The translations under genes were made by a program, and so were the position numbers. A stretch of 7,928 nucleotides of DNA, from NCBI GenBank assembly GCA_018056045.1, contig JAGPGI010000104.1:1-7928 (forward strand). Direction: 5' to 3'. The stretch comes from Paracoccus sp. (in: a-proteobacteria) (GTDB lineage: Bacteria > Pseudomonadota > Alphaproteobacteria > Rhodobacterales > Rhodobacteraceae). The notes below the pieces were generated by a model, which worked only from the letters and a program-made list of their open reading frames with translations, searched no databases and was not told the origin of the DNA. This document shows positions 1 to 6,937 of this stretch, one piece after another. Each line of letters opens with the position of its first letter. Positions within the stretch are counted from its first letter, which is position 1.

Positions 1-2855
1 CGGTCGTGGCGCTGGTCACCGGCGAGGAACGCATCGTTCCCGAGCGGGTGAAATACTGGGTCGCCACCACCGAGGCCATGCCCGAGGTCGGCGCCGATTT
101 CGTCGCCATCGACGAGATCCAGCTTTGTGCCGACCCCGATCGCGGCCATGTCTTTACCGACCGGCTGCTGAACATGCGCGGCCTGCATGAGACCCTGCTT
201 CTGGGCAGCGACACCATGCGCCCGGCCATTGCCGCGCTGGTGCCGGGCGTGCAGTTCATGCGCCGCGAACGCTTTTCCACGCTGAGCTGGGCGGGGTCGA
301 AAAAGATCAGCCGGATGCCGGCGCGCTCGGCCATCGTCTGCTTTTCGGTCGATGAGGTCTATGCCACGGCCGAGCTGATCCGCCGCCAGAAGGGCGGCTG
401 TGCGGTGGTCATGGGGGCGCTCAGCCCGCGCACCCGCAATGCGCAGGTCGCCATGTATCAGGCCGGCGAGGTCGATTATCTGGTCGCCACCGACGCCATC
501 GGCATGGGGCTGAACCTCGACATCCGCCACATCGCCTTTTCCGCGACCGAGAAATTCGACGGCCGCCGCTATCGCCCGCTGTTTCCCCATGAGCTGGGCC
601 AGATCGCCGGCCGCGCCGGCCGTCATACCGAACCCGGCACCTTCGGCGTCACCGGCGATGCCGGGCCGCTGGACGAAGGCCTGATCGACGCGATCGAGAA
701 CCACCGCTTTGCCCCGATCTCGCGGCTGATGTGGCGCAATGCGGCGCTGGAATTCGGCACCATCGAGCGGCTGATCGCCAGTCTTGAAACCTCGCCGCAA
801 TCGGAATGGCTGTCGCGCGGCCGCGAGGCGGACGATTTGCGCGCGCTCAAGGCGCTTTCCGCGCTGCCCGAAATCCGCGACCTGGTGACGCATCCCAAGG
901 ATGTGCGCCTGCTGTGGGATGTCTGCCGGATTCCGGATTTCCGCTCGATCTCGGCGGGCGAGCATTCGACGCTGCTGGCGCGGATTTTTGGTTTCCTGCA
1001 CGAGGGTAGCGTGCCGGGCGACTGGCTTGCCGCGCAGATCGAGCGCATCGACAAGGTGCAGGGCGATATCGACACATTGTCGAAACGATTGGCATTTATC
1101 CGGACATGGACCTATGTCGCGCAGCGTTCGGGATGGGTTTCGGACGAAAGTCATTGGCGCGCCGAGACGCGCGCTGTAGAAGATCGCTTGTCGGATGCAT
1201 TGCATGCCGCATTGACGCAAAGATTCGTGGACCGGCGCACATCCGTGCTTTTGCGCCGGCTCAAACAAAAGGAGAGCCTTTTGGCCGAGGTGAATGACAA
1301 GGGCGAAGTGACGGTCGAGGGCGAATTCGCCGGCCGTCTGGAAGGTTTCCGCTTTCTCGCCGATCCCAACGCAACCGGGGACGAGGCGCGCATGCTGTCG
1401 CGTGCCGCCTATGAGGCTTTGCGCCCCGAATTCCACCTGCGCGCCGACAGGTTCTACAACGCTCCCGATACCGAGCTGGACTTTACCGAGCAGGGCGGCC
1501 TGATGTGGGGCAGCTTCGCGGTCGGCAAGCTGGTGAAGGGTGCCGAGCCGATGAAGCCGGGCGTCGAGCCCTTCGTGGACGAAGAGGCCGGGCCGGAGAT
1601 CATCGAAAAGGTGCGCCGCCGGCTGCAGCATTTCATCGACCGCAAGGTCGCGACCGCGTTCGAGCCGCTGCTGGCGCTGAAAAACGACGAGACGCTGACC
1701 GGGCTGGCGCGCGGTTTCGCCTTCCGTCTGGTCGAGGCGCTTGGCGTCCTGCCGCGCGAAGGCGTGGCCAATGAGGTCAAGGAGCTGGATCAGGAATCGC
1801 GCGGCCTGTTGCGCAAGCATGGCGTGCGCTTTGGCCAGTTCACCATCTTCCAGCCGGCGCTGCTGAAGCCGGCGCCGACCCGGCTGCGGCTGGTGCTCTG
1901 GGGGCTGGATCAGGGTCTGGCCGAGTTCCCCGAAAGCCCGCCGCCCGGTCTGGTGACGATCCCGAACCTGCCCGACGTGCCCAAGGGCTATTACACGCTG
2001 TCGGGCTATCATCCGGCGGGGGACCGCGCGATCCGCATCGACATGCTGGAGCGTCTGGCCGACATGCTGCGCACGCAAGACAGCCGCGCCGGGTTCGAGG
2101 CGACGGCGGACATGCTGTCGATCACCGGCATGACGCTTGAGCAGTTCTCGGGGCTGATGGGCGGTCTGGGCTACAAGGCTGAGCGTGGCGAACGCGCCAA
2201 GGCCCGTGCCGAGGTTGCCGCCGCGCCGGTGGCCGAGGCTGTCGCGGCCGCCGATCCCACCGATCACGAGCATCCGCTGACCGAAGAGGAAAGCGTTCTG
2301 GCCGCCGAGACCCGCGCCAAATGGGAGGCCGAGCAGGCCGCCCGCAAGGCCGCCGAGGAGGCTGCCGAGGCCGAGGCAGCGCCCGCTGTCGAAGGCGAGG
2401 CTGCTGCGGACATGGATGCGCCCGCGCCCGAGATGGAGGTGTTCTATACCTTCACCTGGGCGCCGCGTCCGCGCGGCAACCGCCATCCCCAGCGCGGCGG
2501 CGAGCGTGGCGAACGTCAGGGTCAGGGCCATGGTCAGGGCGAACGCCAGCCGCGCGGCGAGCGCGGGCAGGGTGAACGCGGCCCGCGCCGGGATCGTCCG
2601 GCCGAGGGGCAGGGCGACGCCAAGCCCCATGAGGGCAAGCGCCATGACGGCAAGCGTCGCGACGACAAGCGCGGCGAACAGGGCGGTGAGCGTGGAGAAC
2701 GCGGCGAACGTGGCCCCAAGGGCAAGTTCGGCAACAAGGGCAAGCCGCGCCATGACGGTCCCAAGAGCTTCGAGGCGCGTCCGCCGCGTCCCGAGAAGAA
2801 GATGGACCCCGACAGCCCCTTCGCCATCCTTGCCTCGCTCAAGAACAAGACATGA
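1..2855 (+). CDS. SUV3-like DEAD/DExH-box RNA helicase, 5'-truncated by the window edge
   Basis: The frame is open from the first complete codon at position 3, so the N-terminus, including the Walker A ATP-binding loop, lies upstream. Counting from the GTG at 6 as residue 1, motif Ia-like LVTGEER is at 3-9 and the Walker B box DEIQ at 36-39. A motif III-like LLLGSDT follows at 64-70. The second RecA lobe covers about 105-210, with DYLVATDAIGMGLN (motif V) and QIAGRAGR (motif VI, 199-206). DEIQ and this motif VI are typical of SUV3-type ATP-dependent RNA helicases, which in mitochondria work with RNA decay enzymes. A long helical middle part follows. From about residue 735 there is an Ala/Glu-rich linker, then an Arg/Gly/Glu/Gln-rich, probably disordered tail, ending in DPDSPFAILASLKNKT. 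It acts presumably in the cytoplasm on RNA; the substrate is unknown. Its stop overlaps the next start by four bases. Confidence 0.9.
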   Translation, partial: VVALVTGEERIVPERVKYWVATTEAMPEVGADFVAIDEIQLCADPDRGHVFTDRLLNMRGLHETLLLGSDTMRPAIAALVPGVQFMRRERFSTLSWAGSKKISRMPARSAIVCFSVDEVYATAELIRRQKGGCAVVMGALSPRTRNAQVAMYQAGEVDYLVATDAIGMGLNLDIRHIAFSATEKFDGRRYRPLFPHELGQIAGRAGRHTEPGTFGVTGDAGPLDEGLIDAIENHRFAPISRLMWRNAALEFGTIERLIASLETSPQSEWLSRGREADDLRALKALSALPEIRDLVTHPKDVRLLWDVCRIPDFRSISAGEHSTLLARIFGFLHEGSVPGDWLAAQIERIDKVQGDIDTLSKRLAFIRTWTYVAQRSGWVSDESHWRAETRAVEDRLSDALHAALTQRFVDRRTSVLLRRLKQKESLLAEVNDKGEVTVEGEFAGRLEGFRFLADPNATGDEARMLSRAAYEALRPEFHLRADRFYNAPDTELDFTEQGGLMWGSFAVGKLVKGAEPMKPGVEPFVDEEAGPEIIEKVRRRLQHFIDRKVATAFEPLLALKNDETLTGLARGFAFRLVEALGVLPREGVANEVKELDQESRGLLRKHGVRFGQFTIFQPALLKPAPTRLRLVLWGLDQGLAEFPESPPPGLVTIPNLPDVPKGYYTLSGYHPAGDRAIRIDMLERLADMLRTQDSRAGFEATADMLSITGMTLEQFSGLMGGLGYKAERGERAKARAEVAAAPVAEAVAAADPTDHEHPLTEEESVLAAETRAKWEAEQAARKAAEEAAEAEAAPAVEGEAAADMDAPAPEMEVFYTFTWAPRPRGNRHPQRGGERGERQGQGHGQGERQPRGERGQGERGPRRDRPAEGQGDAKPHEGKRHDGKRRDDKRGEQGGERGERGERGPKGKFGNKGKPRHDGPKSFEARPPRPEKKMDPDSPFAILASLKNKT

Positions 2856-3130
2856 GTGAGGCGGGCGGCGGCGATGCGATCCGTCTGGATCGCTGGCTGC
2901 ATCACGCCCGGCTGTTCAAGACCCGCACCCTTGCCGCCGAGGCGATCGGCGGCGGGGGCATCCGCGTGAACGGTCAGCCCTGTCGCAAGCCCGCGCAGAT
3001 GGTGCGGCCGGGCGATACCGTGACCGTCTCGGCCCATGGCCGGGTCCGGGTGCTGCGGATGCTCCAGCCCGGCGAAAGGCGCGGCCCGGCGACCGAGGCC
3101 GCCACGCTCTATGAGGAAATCGAGGCCTGA
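2852..3130 (+). CDS. S4-domain RNA-binding protein (Hsp15-like)
   Basis: This is a 92-residue protein. Residues 10-59 form one S4 fold: IRLDRWLHHARLFKTRT followed by an Ile-Gly-rich turn, IRVNGQP at 37-43 and the closing RPGDTVTV strand. The pattern matches the Hsp15 (HslR)/S4 family. The E. coli member, of about 133 residues, binds stalled 50S subunits carrying peptidyl-tRNA; this protein is shorter and lacks most of the basic C-terminal extension. The ATG shares ATGA with the helicase stop, so the two are very probably co-transcribed and translationally coupled, pointing to a shared role in RNA or ribosome handling. That role is inferred from context. An alternative is a generic S4 protein of unknown RNA target. 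Stop is TGA at 3128-3130. No intrinsic terminator with a T-run follows. Confidence 0.88.
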   Translation: MSEAGGGDAIRLDRWLHHARLFKTRTLAAEAIGGGGIRVNGQPCRKPAQMVRPGDTVTVSAHGRVRVLRMLQPGERRGPATEAATLYEEIEA

Positions 3131-3226
3131 CGTTCTTGCGCCGGAACCTCGTTTTGCCGCCGGCCTTCGGCCCGGAACAGCATTCCCGGCGCGCGCCTTA
3201 ACGCTGCATCACCGTCTTTTCCGCTC

Positions 3227-3251
3227 TGGCGGCCTTGATTGCCGGCCGCCA
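3227..3251 (+). repeat. Inverted repeat upstream of fdxA
   Basis: Arms TGGCGGCC (3227-3234) and GGCCGCCA (3244-3251) are perfectly complementary over 8 bp around a 9-nt loop. No T-run follows on either side, so it is not a normal intrinsic terminator. The loop begins with TTGATT, which is also the best -35 candidate for fdxA, so the repeat may be an operator-like or structural element. Function unknown. Confidence 0.4.
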
Positions 3252-3263
3252 CGGGCGTAACTA
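3235..3263 (+). promoter_or_regulatory. Weak candidate promoter of fdxA
   Basis: TTGATT at 3235-3240 lies 17 bases before TAACTA at 3258-3263. The -35 matches TTGACA at four positions; the -10 keeps only the leading TA and lacks the final T. Predicted start is near 3270, giving a leader of about 23 nt to the fdxA ATG. The -10 match is poor, so this is tentative; fdxA could also be read through from the S4 gene. Confidence 0.25.
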
Positions 3264-3292
3264 GCCGCACAGGAAACAGGAAAATACGCGCC

Positions 3293-3631
3293 ATGACCTA
3301 TGTCGTCACCGATAACTGCATCATGTGCAAATACACCGACTGTGTGGAGGTCTGCCCGGTCGACTGTTTCTATGAAGGCGAGAACACGCTGGTCATTCAT
3401 CCCGACGAATGCATCGATTGCGGCGTCTGCGAGCCGGAATGCCCGGCCGACGCGATCCGTCCCGATACCGAGCCGGACATGGAAAGCTGGGTCGAGTTCA
3501 ATCGCAAATATTCCGAGCAGTGGCCGGTAATCACCCGCAAGAAAGATCCGATGCCCGGCTATCAGGACATGGACGGCGTCGCCGGCAAGCTTGAGAAATA
3601 TTTCTCGGAGGCGCCCGGACAGGGCGACTGA
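3293..3631 (+). CDS. fdxA: 7Fe-8S ferredoxin (3Fe-4S plus 4Fe-4S)
   Basis: This 112-residue protein matches the Azotobacter ferredoxin I / FdxA family in length and cysteine pattern. The N-terminal set is C9-x2-C12-x4-C17-x3-C21-Pro and the second is C40-x2-C43-x2-C46-x3-C50-Pro. By family precedent, C9, C17 and C50 hold the 3Fe-4S cluster and C21, C40, C43 and C46 hold the 4Fe-4S cluster; C12 and C25 are the family's usual extra cysteines. The C-terminal half has the [16 protein letters not shown] segment typical of the family. It is a soluble low-potential electron carrier; its partner is not shown by the sequence. The start is set at ATG 3293 because FdxA proteins begin MTYVVT(D/E)NC and purine-rich AGGAAACAGGA lies just upstream (3271-3281). 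In-frame codons before it would add a non-family extension. Confidence 0.95.
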   Translation: MTYVVTDNCIMCKYTDCVEVCPVDCFYEGENTLVIHPDECIDCGVCEPECPADAIRPDTEPDMESWVEFNRKYSEQWPVITRKKDPMPGYQDMDGVAGKLEKYFSEAPGQGD

Positions 3632-3871
3632 GCGTGTCCTGACGGGGCGCGTTTCAACCCTCGCGAAACTGTGCCAAGGCTGCACCACTTCGGCATTTGT
3701 CCGGGCAGTTTTCTGGTCCGTCCGGGGGCAAAGGGTTAATCACCCGACTCATGGCGGATGCGGTTGATTCGCACCCGTCAGGCACCGGCCCTGTGGGCAC
3801 AAGTTCCAGAGTCATTGAATTTCCAAGTATCTTTTCCAGACATAGGGCTGGTGCCGCCTTGCAGCAAAGCT
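3632..3871. other. Non-coding stretch between fdxA and the carD promoter
   Basis: No open frame here looks like a protein, and I see no tRNA and no T-tailed terminator after fdxA. The only small features are a short weak stem, GTTTC (3651-3655) with GAAAC (3665-3669), and a 7-bp direct repeat GTCCGGG at 3699-3705 and 3720-3726. It could hold upstream regulatory sites for carD, but no known operator is recognisable. Confidence 0.5.
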
Positions 3872-3900
3872 TTGAACCGGGGCGATTTTTGTGATATATA
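3872..3900 (+). promoter_or_regulatory. Candidate carD promoter, sigma-70 type with extended -10
   Basis: TTGAAC (3872-3877, four of six matches to TTGACA) is followed by exactly 17 bases and TATATA (3895-3900, four of six matches to TATAAT). A TG at 3892-3893 sits one base before the hexamer, the extended -10 arrangement. The area is AT-rich against a GC-rich background. Predicted start is near 3907, giving a leader of about 165 nt. In this register the last -10 base (-7) is A, not T. Confidence 0.6.
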
Positions 3901-3906
3901 GATGTC

Positions 3907-4071
3907 ACATTCCGCCAGCCGGGTCGCAATCTGCGGCCCGTTTGGCGTGCTGCCAAGCCTGATCTACTGCCCGATCAGGACGATACGGACAATTATCTTG
4001 GCCCATAAGGGGGATCGTTCCCCCTTTGGGTCGTTTGTGCCGCAAAGCGGTGCCGATGCGAAGGAAGCCCT
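3907..4071 (+). promoter_or_regulatory. Structured 5' leader of carD with four stem-loops
   Basis: Four hairpins can be drawn in series by eye. SL1 is 3920-3940: nine pairs including one U-G, loop AUC. SL2 is 3958-3979: CCTGATC with GATCAGG, loop of 8. SL3 is 4002-4030: CCCA-T-AAGGGGG with CCCCCTT-TGGG, eleven pairs with one bulged T and a 6-nt loop. SL4 is 4037-4053: seven pairs including two G-U, loop AAA. A Shine-Dalgarno AAGGAAG follows at 4061-4067. SL3 is followed by TCGTTTG, not a clean T-run, so it is at best a weak terminator. I do not recognise a known riboswitch family. Confidence 0.45.
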
Positions 4072-4581
4072 ATGTCGAAAACAAAAAAAGCCGAGTTCCG
4101 TCCCGACGATTTCGTGGTCTATCCCACGCATGGCGTTGGACGGATCGTGTCGATCGAAGAGCAGGAAGTCGCCGGGCTGCGCCTTGAGATGTTCGTCATC
4201 TCGTTCGAAAAGGACAAGATGACGCTGCGCGTGCCGACCGCGCGCGCCACCGAAATCGGGATGCGTGGCCTGTCCACCCCCGATCTGGTCGAGCAGGCGC
4301 TGAACACGCTGAAGGGCAAGGCCCGCGTCAAGCGCGCCATGTGGTCGCGCCGCGCGCAGGAATACGAGCAGAAGATCAATTCGGGCGATCTGATGTCGAT
4401 CGCCGAGGTGGTGCGCGACCTGCACCGCAATGACGACCAGCGCGAGCAGTCCTATTCCGAGCGCCAGCTTTACGAGGCCGCGCTGGACCGCCTGACCCGC
4501 GAAGTCGCCGCCGTCAGCGGCATGGACGAGGCCGGCGCCCAGAAACGGGTCGAAACCGTGCTGACCGCCCGCGCCGCCTGA
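4072..4581 (+). CDS. carD: CarD-family transcriptional regulator
   Basis: This 169-residue protein starts with an RNA polymerase-interacting domain (about 8-70: FRPDDFVVYPTHGVGRIVSIE, then the FEKDKMTLRVP strand). A helical C-terminal DNA-binding domain follows (about 71-165) with MWSRRAQEYEQKINSGDL. W91 aligns with the tryptophan that, in Thermus and Mycobacterium CarD, wedges into the upstream edge of the open promoter bubble. CarD binds the polymerase beta subunit and alters open-complex stability; it is a global regulator, not an operator-specific one. In Rhodobacter sphaeroides it activates many promoters lacking T at -7. No catalytic residues are expected. ATG 4072 has AAGGAAG five bases upstream. 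The gene appears monocistronic: own promoter, long structured leader, and strong terminator 45 bases after the stop. Confidence 0.95.
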   Translation: MSKTKKAEFRPDDFVVYPTHGVGRIVSIEEQEVAGLRLEMFVISFEKDKMTLRVPTARATEIGMRGLSTPDLVEQALNTLKGKARVKRAMWSRRAQEYEQKINSGDLMSIAEVVRDLHRNDDQREQSYSERQLYEAALDRLTREVAAVSGMDEAGAQKRVETVLTARAA

Positions 4582-4626
4582 CCGGCTGGCCGCCTGATCT
4601 GCTGGCTGGACGATTCTGATATGATG

Positions 4627-4650
4627 GGGCGCCTTCGGGCGCCCTTTTTC
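4627..4650 (+). terminator. Rho-independent terminator of carD
   Basis: A perfect 7-bp stem GGGCGCC (4627-4633) with GGCGCCC (4638-4644) closes on the very stable tetraloop TTCG (4634-4637). Five T residues (4645-4649) follow at once. It lies 45 bases after the carD stop and 60 bases before the next start, isolating the two genes. Confidence 0.93.
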
Positions 4651-4709
4651 TGTTCGCGGATCGGGCGCGGCGCTGGTCAGCCTGCCTTGGGCGCATTATA
4701 GGCGAAGCC

Positions 4710-5048
4710 ATGACCGAGTCCCTGCCTCCGTGCCCCGAATGTTCCTCTGCCTATGTCTATCAGGCGGATGCCCTGCTGATCTGCCCCGAATGCGGCCATG
4801 AATGGGCGCCGGGTGCGACCGCCGAGGTGGCCTCCGTGCGCGACAGCGTGGGCAATATCCTTGCCGATGGCGATACGGTGACGGTGATCAAGGACCTGAA
4901 GGTCAAGGGCTCGTCGCTGGTGGTCAAGGTCGGCACCAAGGTGCGCGGCATCCGGCTGGTCGACGGCGATCACGACATTGACTGCAAGATTCCCGGCATC
5001 GGCCAGATGGGCCTGAAGTCGCAATTCGTGAAGAAAGTCTCTGAATAG
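4710..5048 (+). CDS. yjdM: YjdM/PhnA-family zinc-ribbon protein
   Basis: This 112-residue protein is the usual family length (E. coli YjdM has 111). Residues 6-32 are a zinc ribbon with two CPEC knuckles, C8/C11 and C25/C28, the second followed by GHEW. Residues about 45-112 are the small PhnA domain, with [29 protein letters not shown] and the [20 protein letters not shown] segment. The old name PhnA came from proximity to phosphonate genes in E. coli. The protein is not a phosphonate-degrading enzyme, and no phosphonate gene is present here. The molecular role is unknown. A clear Shine-Dalgarno is lacking. An AT-rich CATTATAG at 4694-4701 might be a -10 giving a nearly leaderless transcript, but no matching -35 is visible. 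The start is chosen because the family begins with the zinc ribbon. Confidence 0.93.
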   Translation: MTESLPPCPECSSAYVYQADALLICPECGHEWAPGATAEVASVRDSVGNILADGDTVTVIKDLKVKGSSLVVKVGTKVRGIRLVDGDHDIDCKIPGIGQMGLKSQFVKKVSE

Positions 5049-5097
5049 TCTTTGATCGCGGCGAGCCAATCTGGAGGAAGCCTGCTGGTTTTCACGT

Positions 5098-5121
5098 GTG
5101 CCGGAGCTCTTCGTCCGGCAC
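5098..5121. repeat. Inverted repeat between convergent genes
   Basis: GTGCCGGA (5098-5105) and TCCGGCAC (5114-5121) form a perfect 8-bp stem with an 8-nt loop. It lies between the yjdM stop (+ strand) and the end of the small - strand gene. Neither strand has a T-run after it, so it may act as a bidirectional 3'-end structure rather than a classic terminator. Confidence 0.45.
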
Positions 5122-5131
5122 GGCCTTCACC

Positions 5132-5302
5132 TCAGCGTTTCGATAAGCACCAGGCTTCAACGAGGTTTTGCCGTAGCCTTGCTCCTGGTTGATTGCCAGC
5201 CTGCTGACAGGCTTGCACATTTGTGAACTCGCCGACTTGAACAAGATTTGGCGGCTGTTGCGGAGCAAAGCTCAACAGCACGACAAGAATATATGCTTCC
5301 AT
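5132..5302 (-). CDS. Small hypothetical exported or membrane-anchored protein
   Basis: I do not recognise this 56-residue protein. It starts MEAYILVVLLSFAPQQPP: residues 4-13 are a short hydrophobic stretch that could be a signal peptide or anchor, followed by a Pro/Gln turn. The rest contains VQVGEFTNVQACQQAG and ends EAWCLSKR. C32 and C52 could form a disulfide outside the cytoplasm. The layout resembles small secreted proteins with a FxxxxxCxxA motif and a C-terminal WC, but this is a pattern impression. I counted 93 G+C in 180 bases at 5161-5340 (52%), well below the flanks, and the codons are less G/C-ending. An in-frame ATG at 5362 would give 76 residues. Neither start has a good Shine-Dalgarno. 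It may be co-transcribed after the M20 gene or be of recent foreign origin. Confidence 0.5.
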   Translation of the reverse strand: MEAYILVVLLSFAPQQPPNLVQVGEFTNVQACQQAGNQPGARLRQNLVEAWCLSKR

Positions 5303-5372
5303 CGCGCCACCGGCATTTTTGAAGAATGACGTGATGGTCTCACGAATCGCAGTCGAAATCATGCCAAAGTGA

Positions 5373-5393
5373 CGGGGGATCGATTGCCCCCCG
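5373..5393 (-). terminator. GC-rich hairpin after the M20 gene, possible weak terminator
   Basis: CGGGGG (5373-5378) pairs with CCCCCG (5388-5393) around a 9-nt loop, 29 bases past the M20 stop on the - strand. On that strand it is followed by TCACTTTGG, not a T-run, so it may only protect the 3' end of the mRNA or reduce read-through into the small downstream gene. Confidence 0.35.
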
Positions 5394-5421
5394 CCGCGTC
5401 GCACGTTCACAAATCCTGCAA

Positions 5422-6807
<1,386 letters not shown>

Positions 6808-6815
6808 TTGCACAT

Positions 6816-6819
6816 TCCT
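6816..6819 (-). promoter_or_regulatory. Ribosome binding site setting the M20 start
   Basis: AGGA on the - strand, eight bases before ATG 6807. It supports this start over upstream in-frame codons reaching as far as 6972, which would translate through the FNR box and the hemA promoter region. Confidence 0.6.
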
Positions 6820-6877
6820 GACTTGTTTTCTCGGGATAATTTGGTGTTTCCGAGGAGATATTGCGACAATTTGGCCC

Positions 6878-6906
6878 TGTATTTTCCTTACTTTGATACT
6901 TATCAA
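6878..6906 (-). promoter_or_regulatory. Weak candidate promoter of the M20 gene overlapping the FNR box
   Basis: On the - strand, TTGATA (6906-6901, five of six -35 matches) is followed by 17 bases and AATACA (6883-6878, only three of six). Predicted start is near 6871 with a leader of about 64 nt. The -35 is part of the FNR box, so factor binding there could block this promoter. The poor -10 makes it tentative. Confidence 0.25.
6893..6906 (+). promoter_or_regulatory. FNR-type binding site (FnrL/FnrP box) upstream of hemA
   Basis: TTGAT-ACTT-ATCAA matches the FNR consensus TTGAT-N4-ATCAA at all ten defined positions. The centre is between 6899 and 6900. With the predicted hemA start at 6941 the site is at -41.5, the standard class II activator position, so low oxygen would raise hemA transcription. 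In Rhodobacter sphaeroides, FnrL is known to control hemA. Related Crp/Fnr proteins in Paracoccus (FnrP, NnrR, NarR) recognise similar boxes, so the binder cannot be named for certain. Confidence 0.85.
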
Positions 6907-6918
6907 GTAAAGACCCGC

Positions 6919-6937
6919 GGGATCGGCGCATGATCCC
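6919..6937. repeat. Inverted repeat over the predicted hemA -10
   Basis: GGGATC (6919-6924) and GATCCC (6932-6937) are perfect inverted arms 7 bases apart, spanning the predicted -10. A self-complementary CCCGCGGG overlaps it at 6914-6921. It could be an operator for a second regulator or chance in GC-rich DNA. Confidence 0.35.
6929..6934 (+). promoter_or_regulatory. Predicted hemA -10 element
   Basis: CATGAT matches TATAAT at four of six positions, including the key A at -11 and the T at -7. It puts the transcript start at 6941 and leaves a 33-nt leader to the hemA ATG. No separate -35 is visible, as expected when an activator binds at -41.5. Confidence 0.5.

Noticed and set aside
3239..3292. 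Eighteen extra N-terminal residues for FdxA
   Set aside because: The family starts at MTYVVTDNC; the extension would begin at TTG inside the inverted repeat, with no ribosome binding site.
3697..3894. 65-codon + strand frame between fdxA and carD
   Set aside because: It begins with a non-ATG codon, has no ribosome site, resembles no protein, and runs through the carD promoter.
4002..4036. SL3 of the carD leader as a standard intrinsic terminator
   Set aside because: The stem is strong, but the following TCGTTTG is not a continuous T-run; it is kept as part of a structured leader instead.
3902..4222. Open frame of 106 codons starting just after the carD -10 and overlapping carD in another frame, as a possible leader peptide
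   Set aside because: Its ATG lies before the predicted transcript start, has no Shine-Dalgarno, and the protein looks like no family; it runs 150 bases into carD. Stable hairpins explain the region better.
3964..4430. - strand frames opposite carD
   Set aside because: They shadow a clear CarD gene with its own promoter, ribosome site and terminator.
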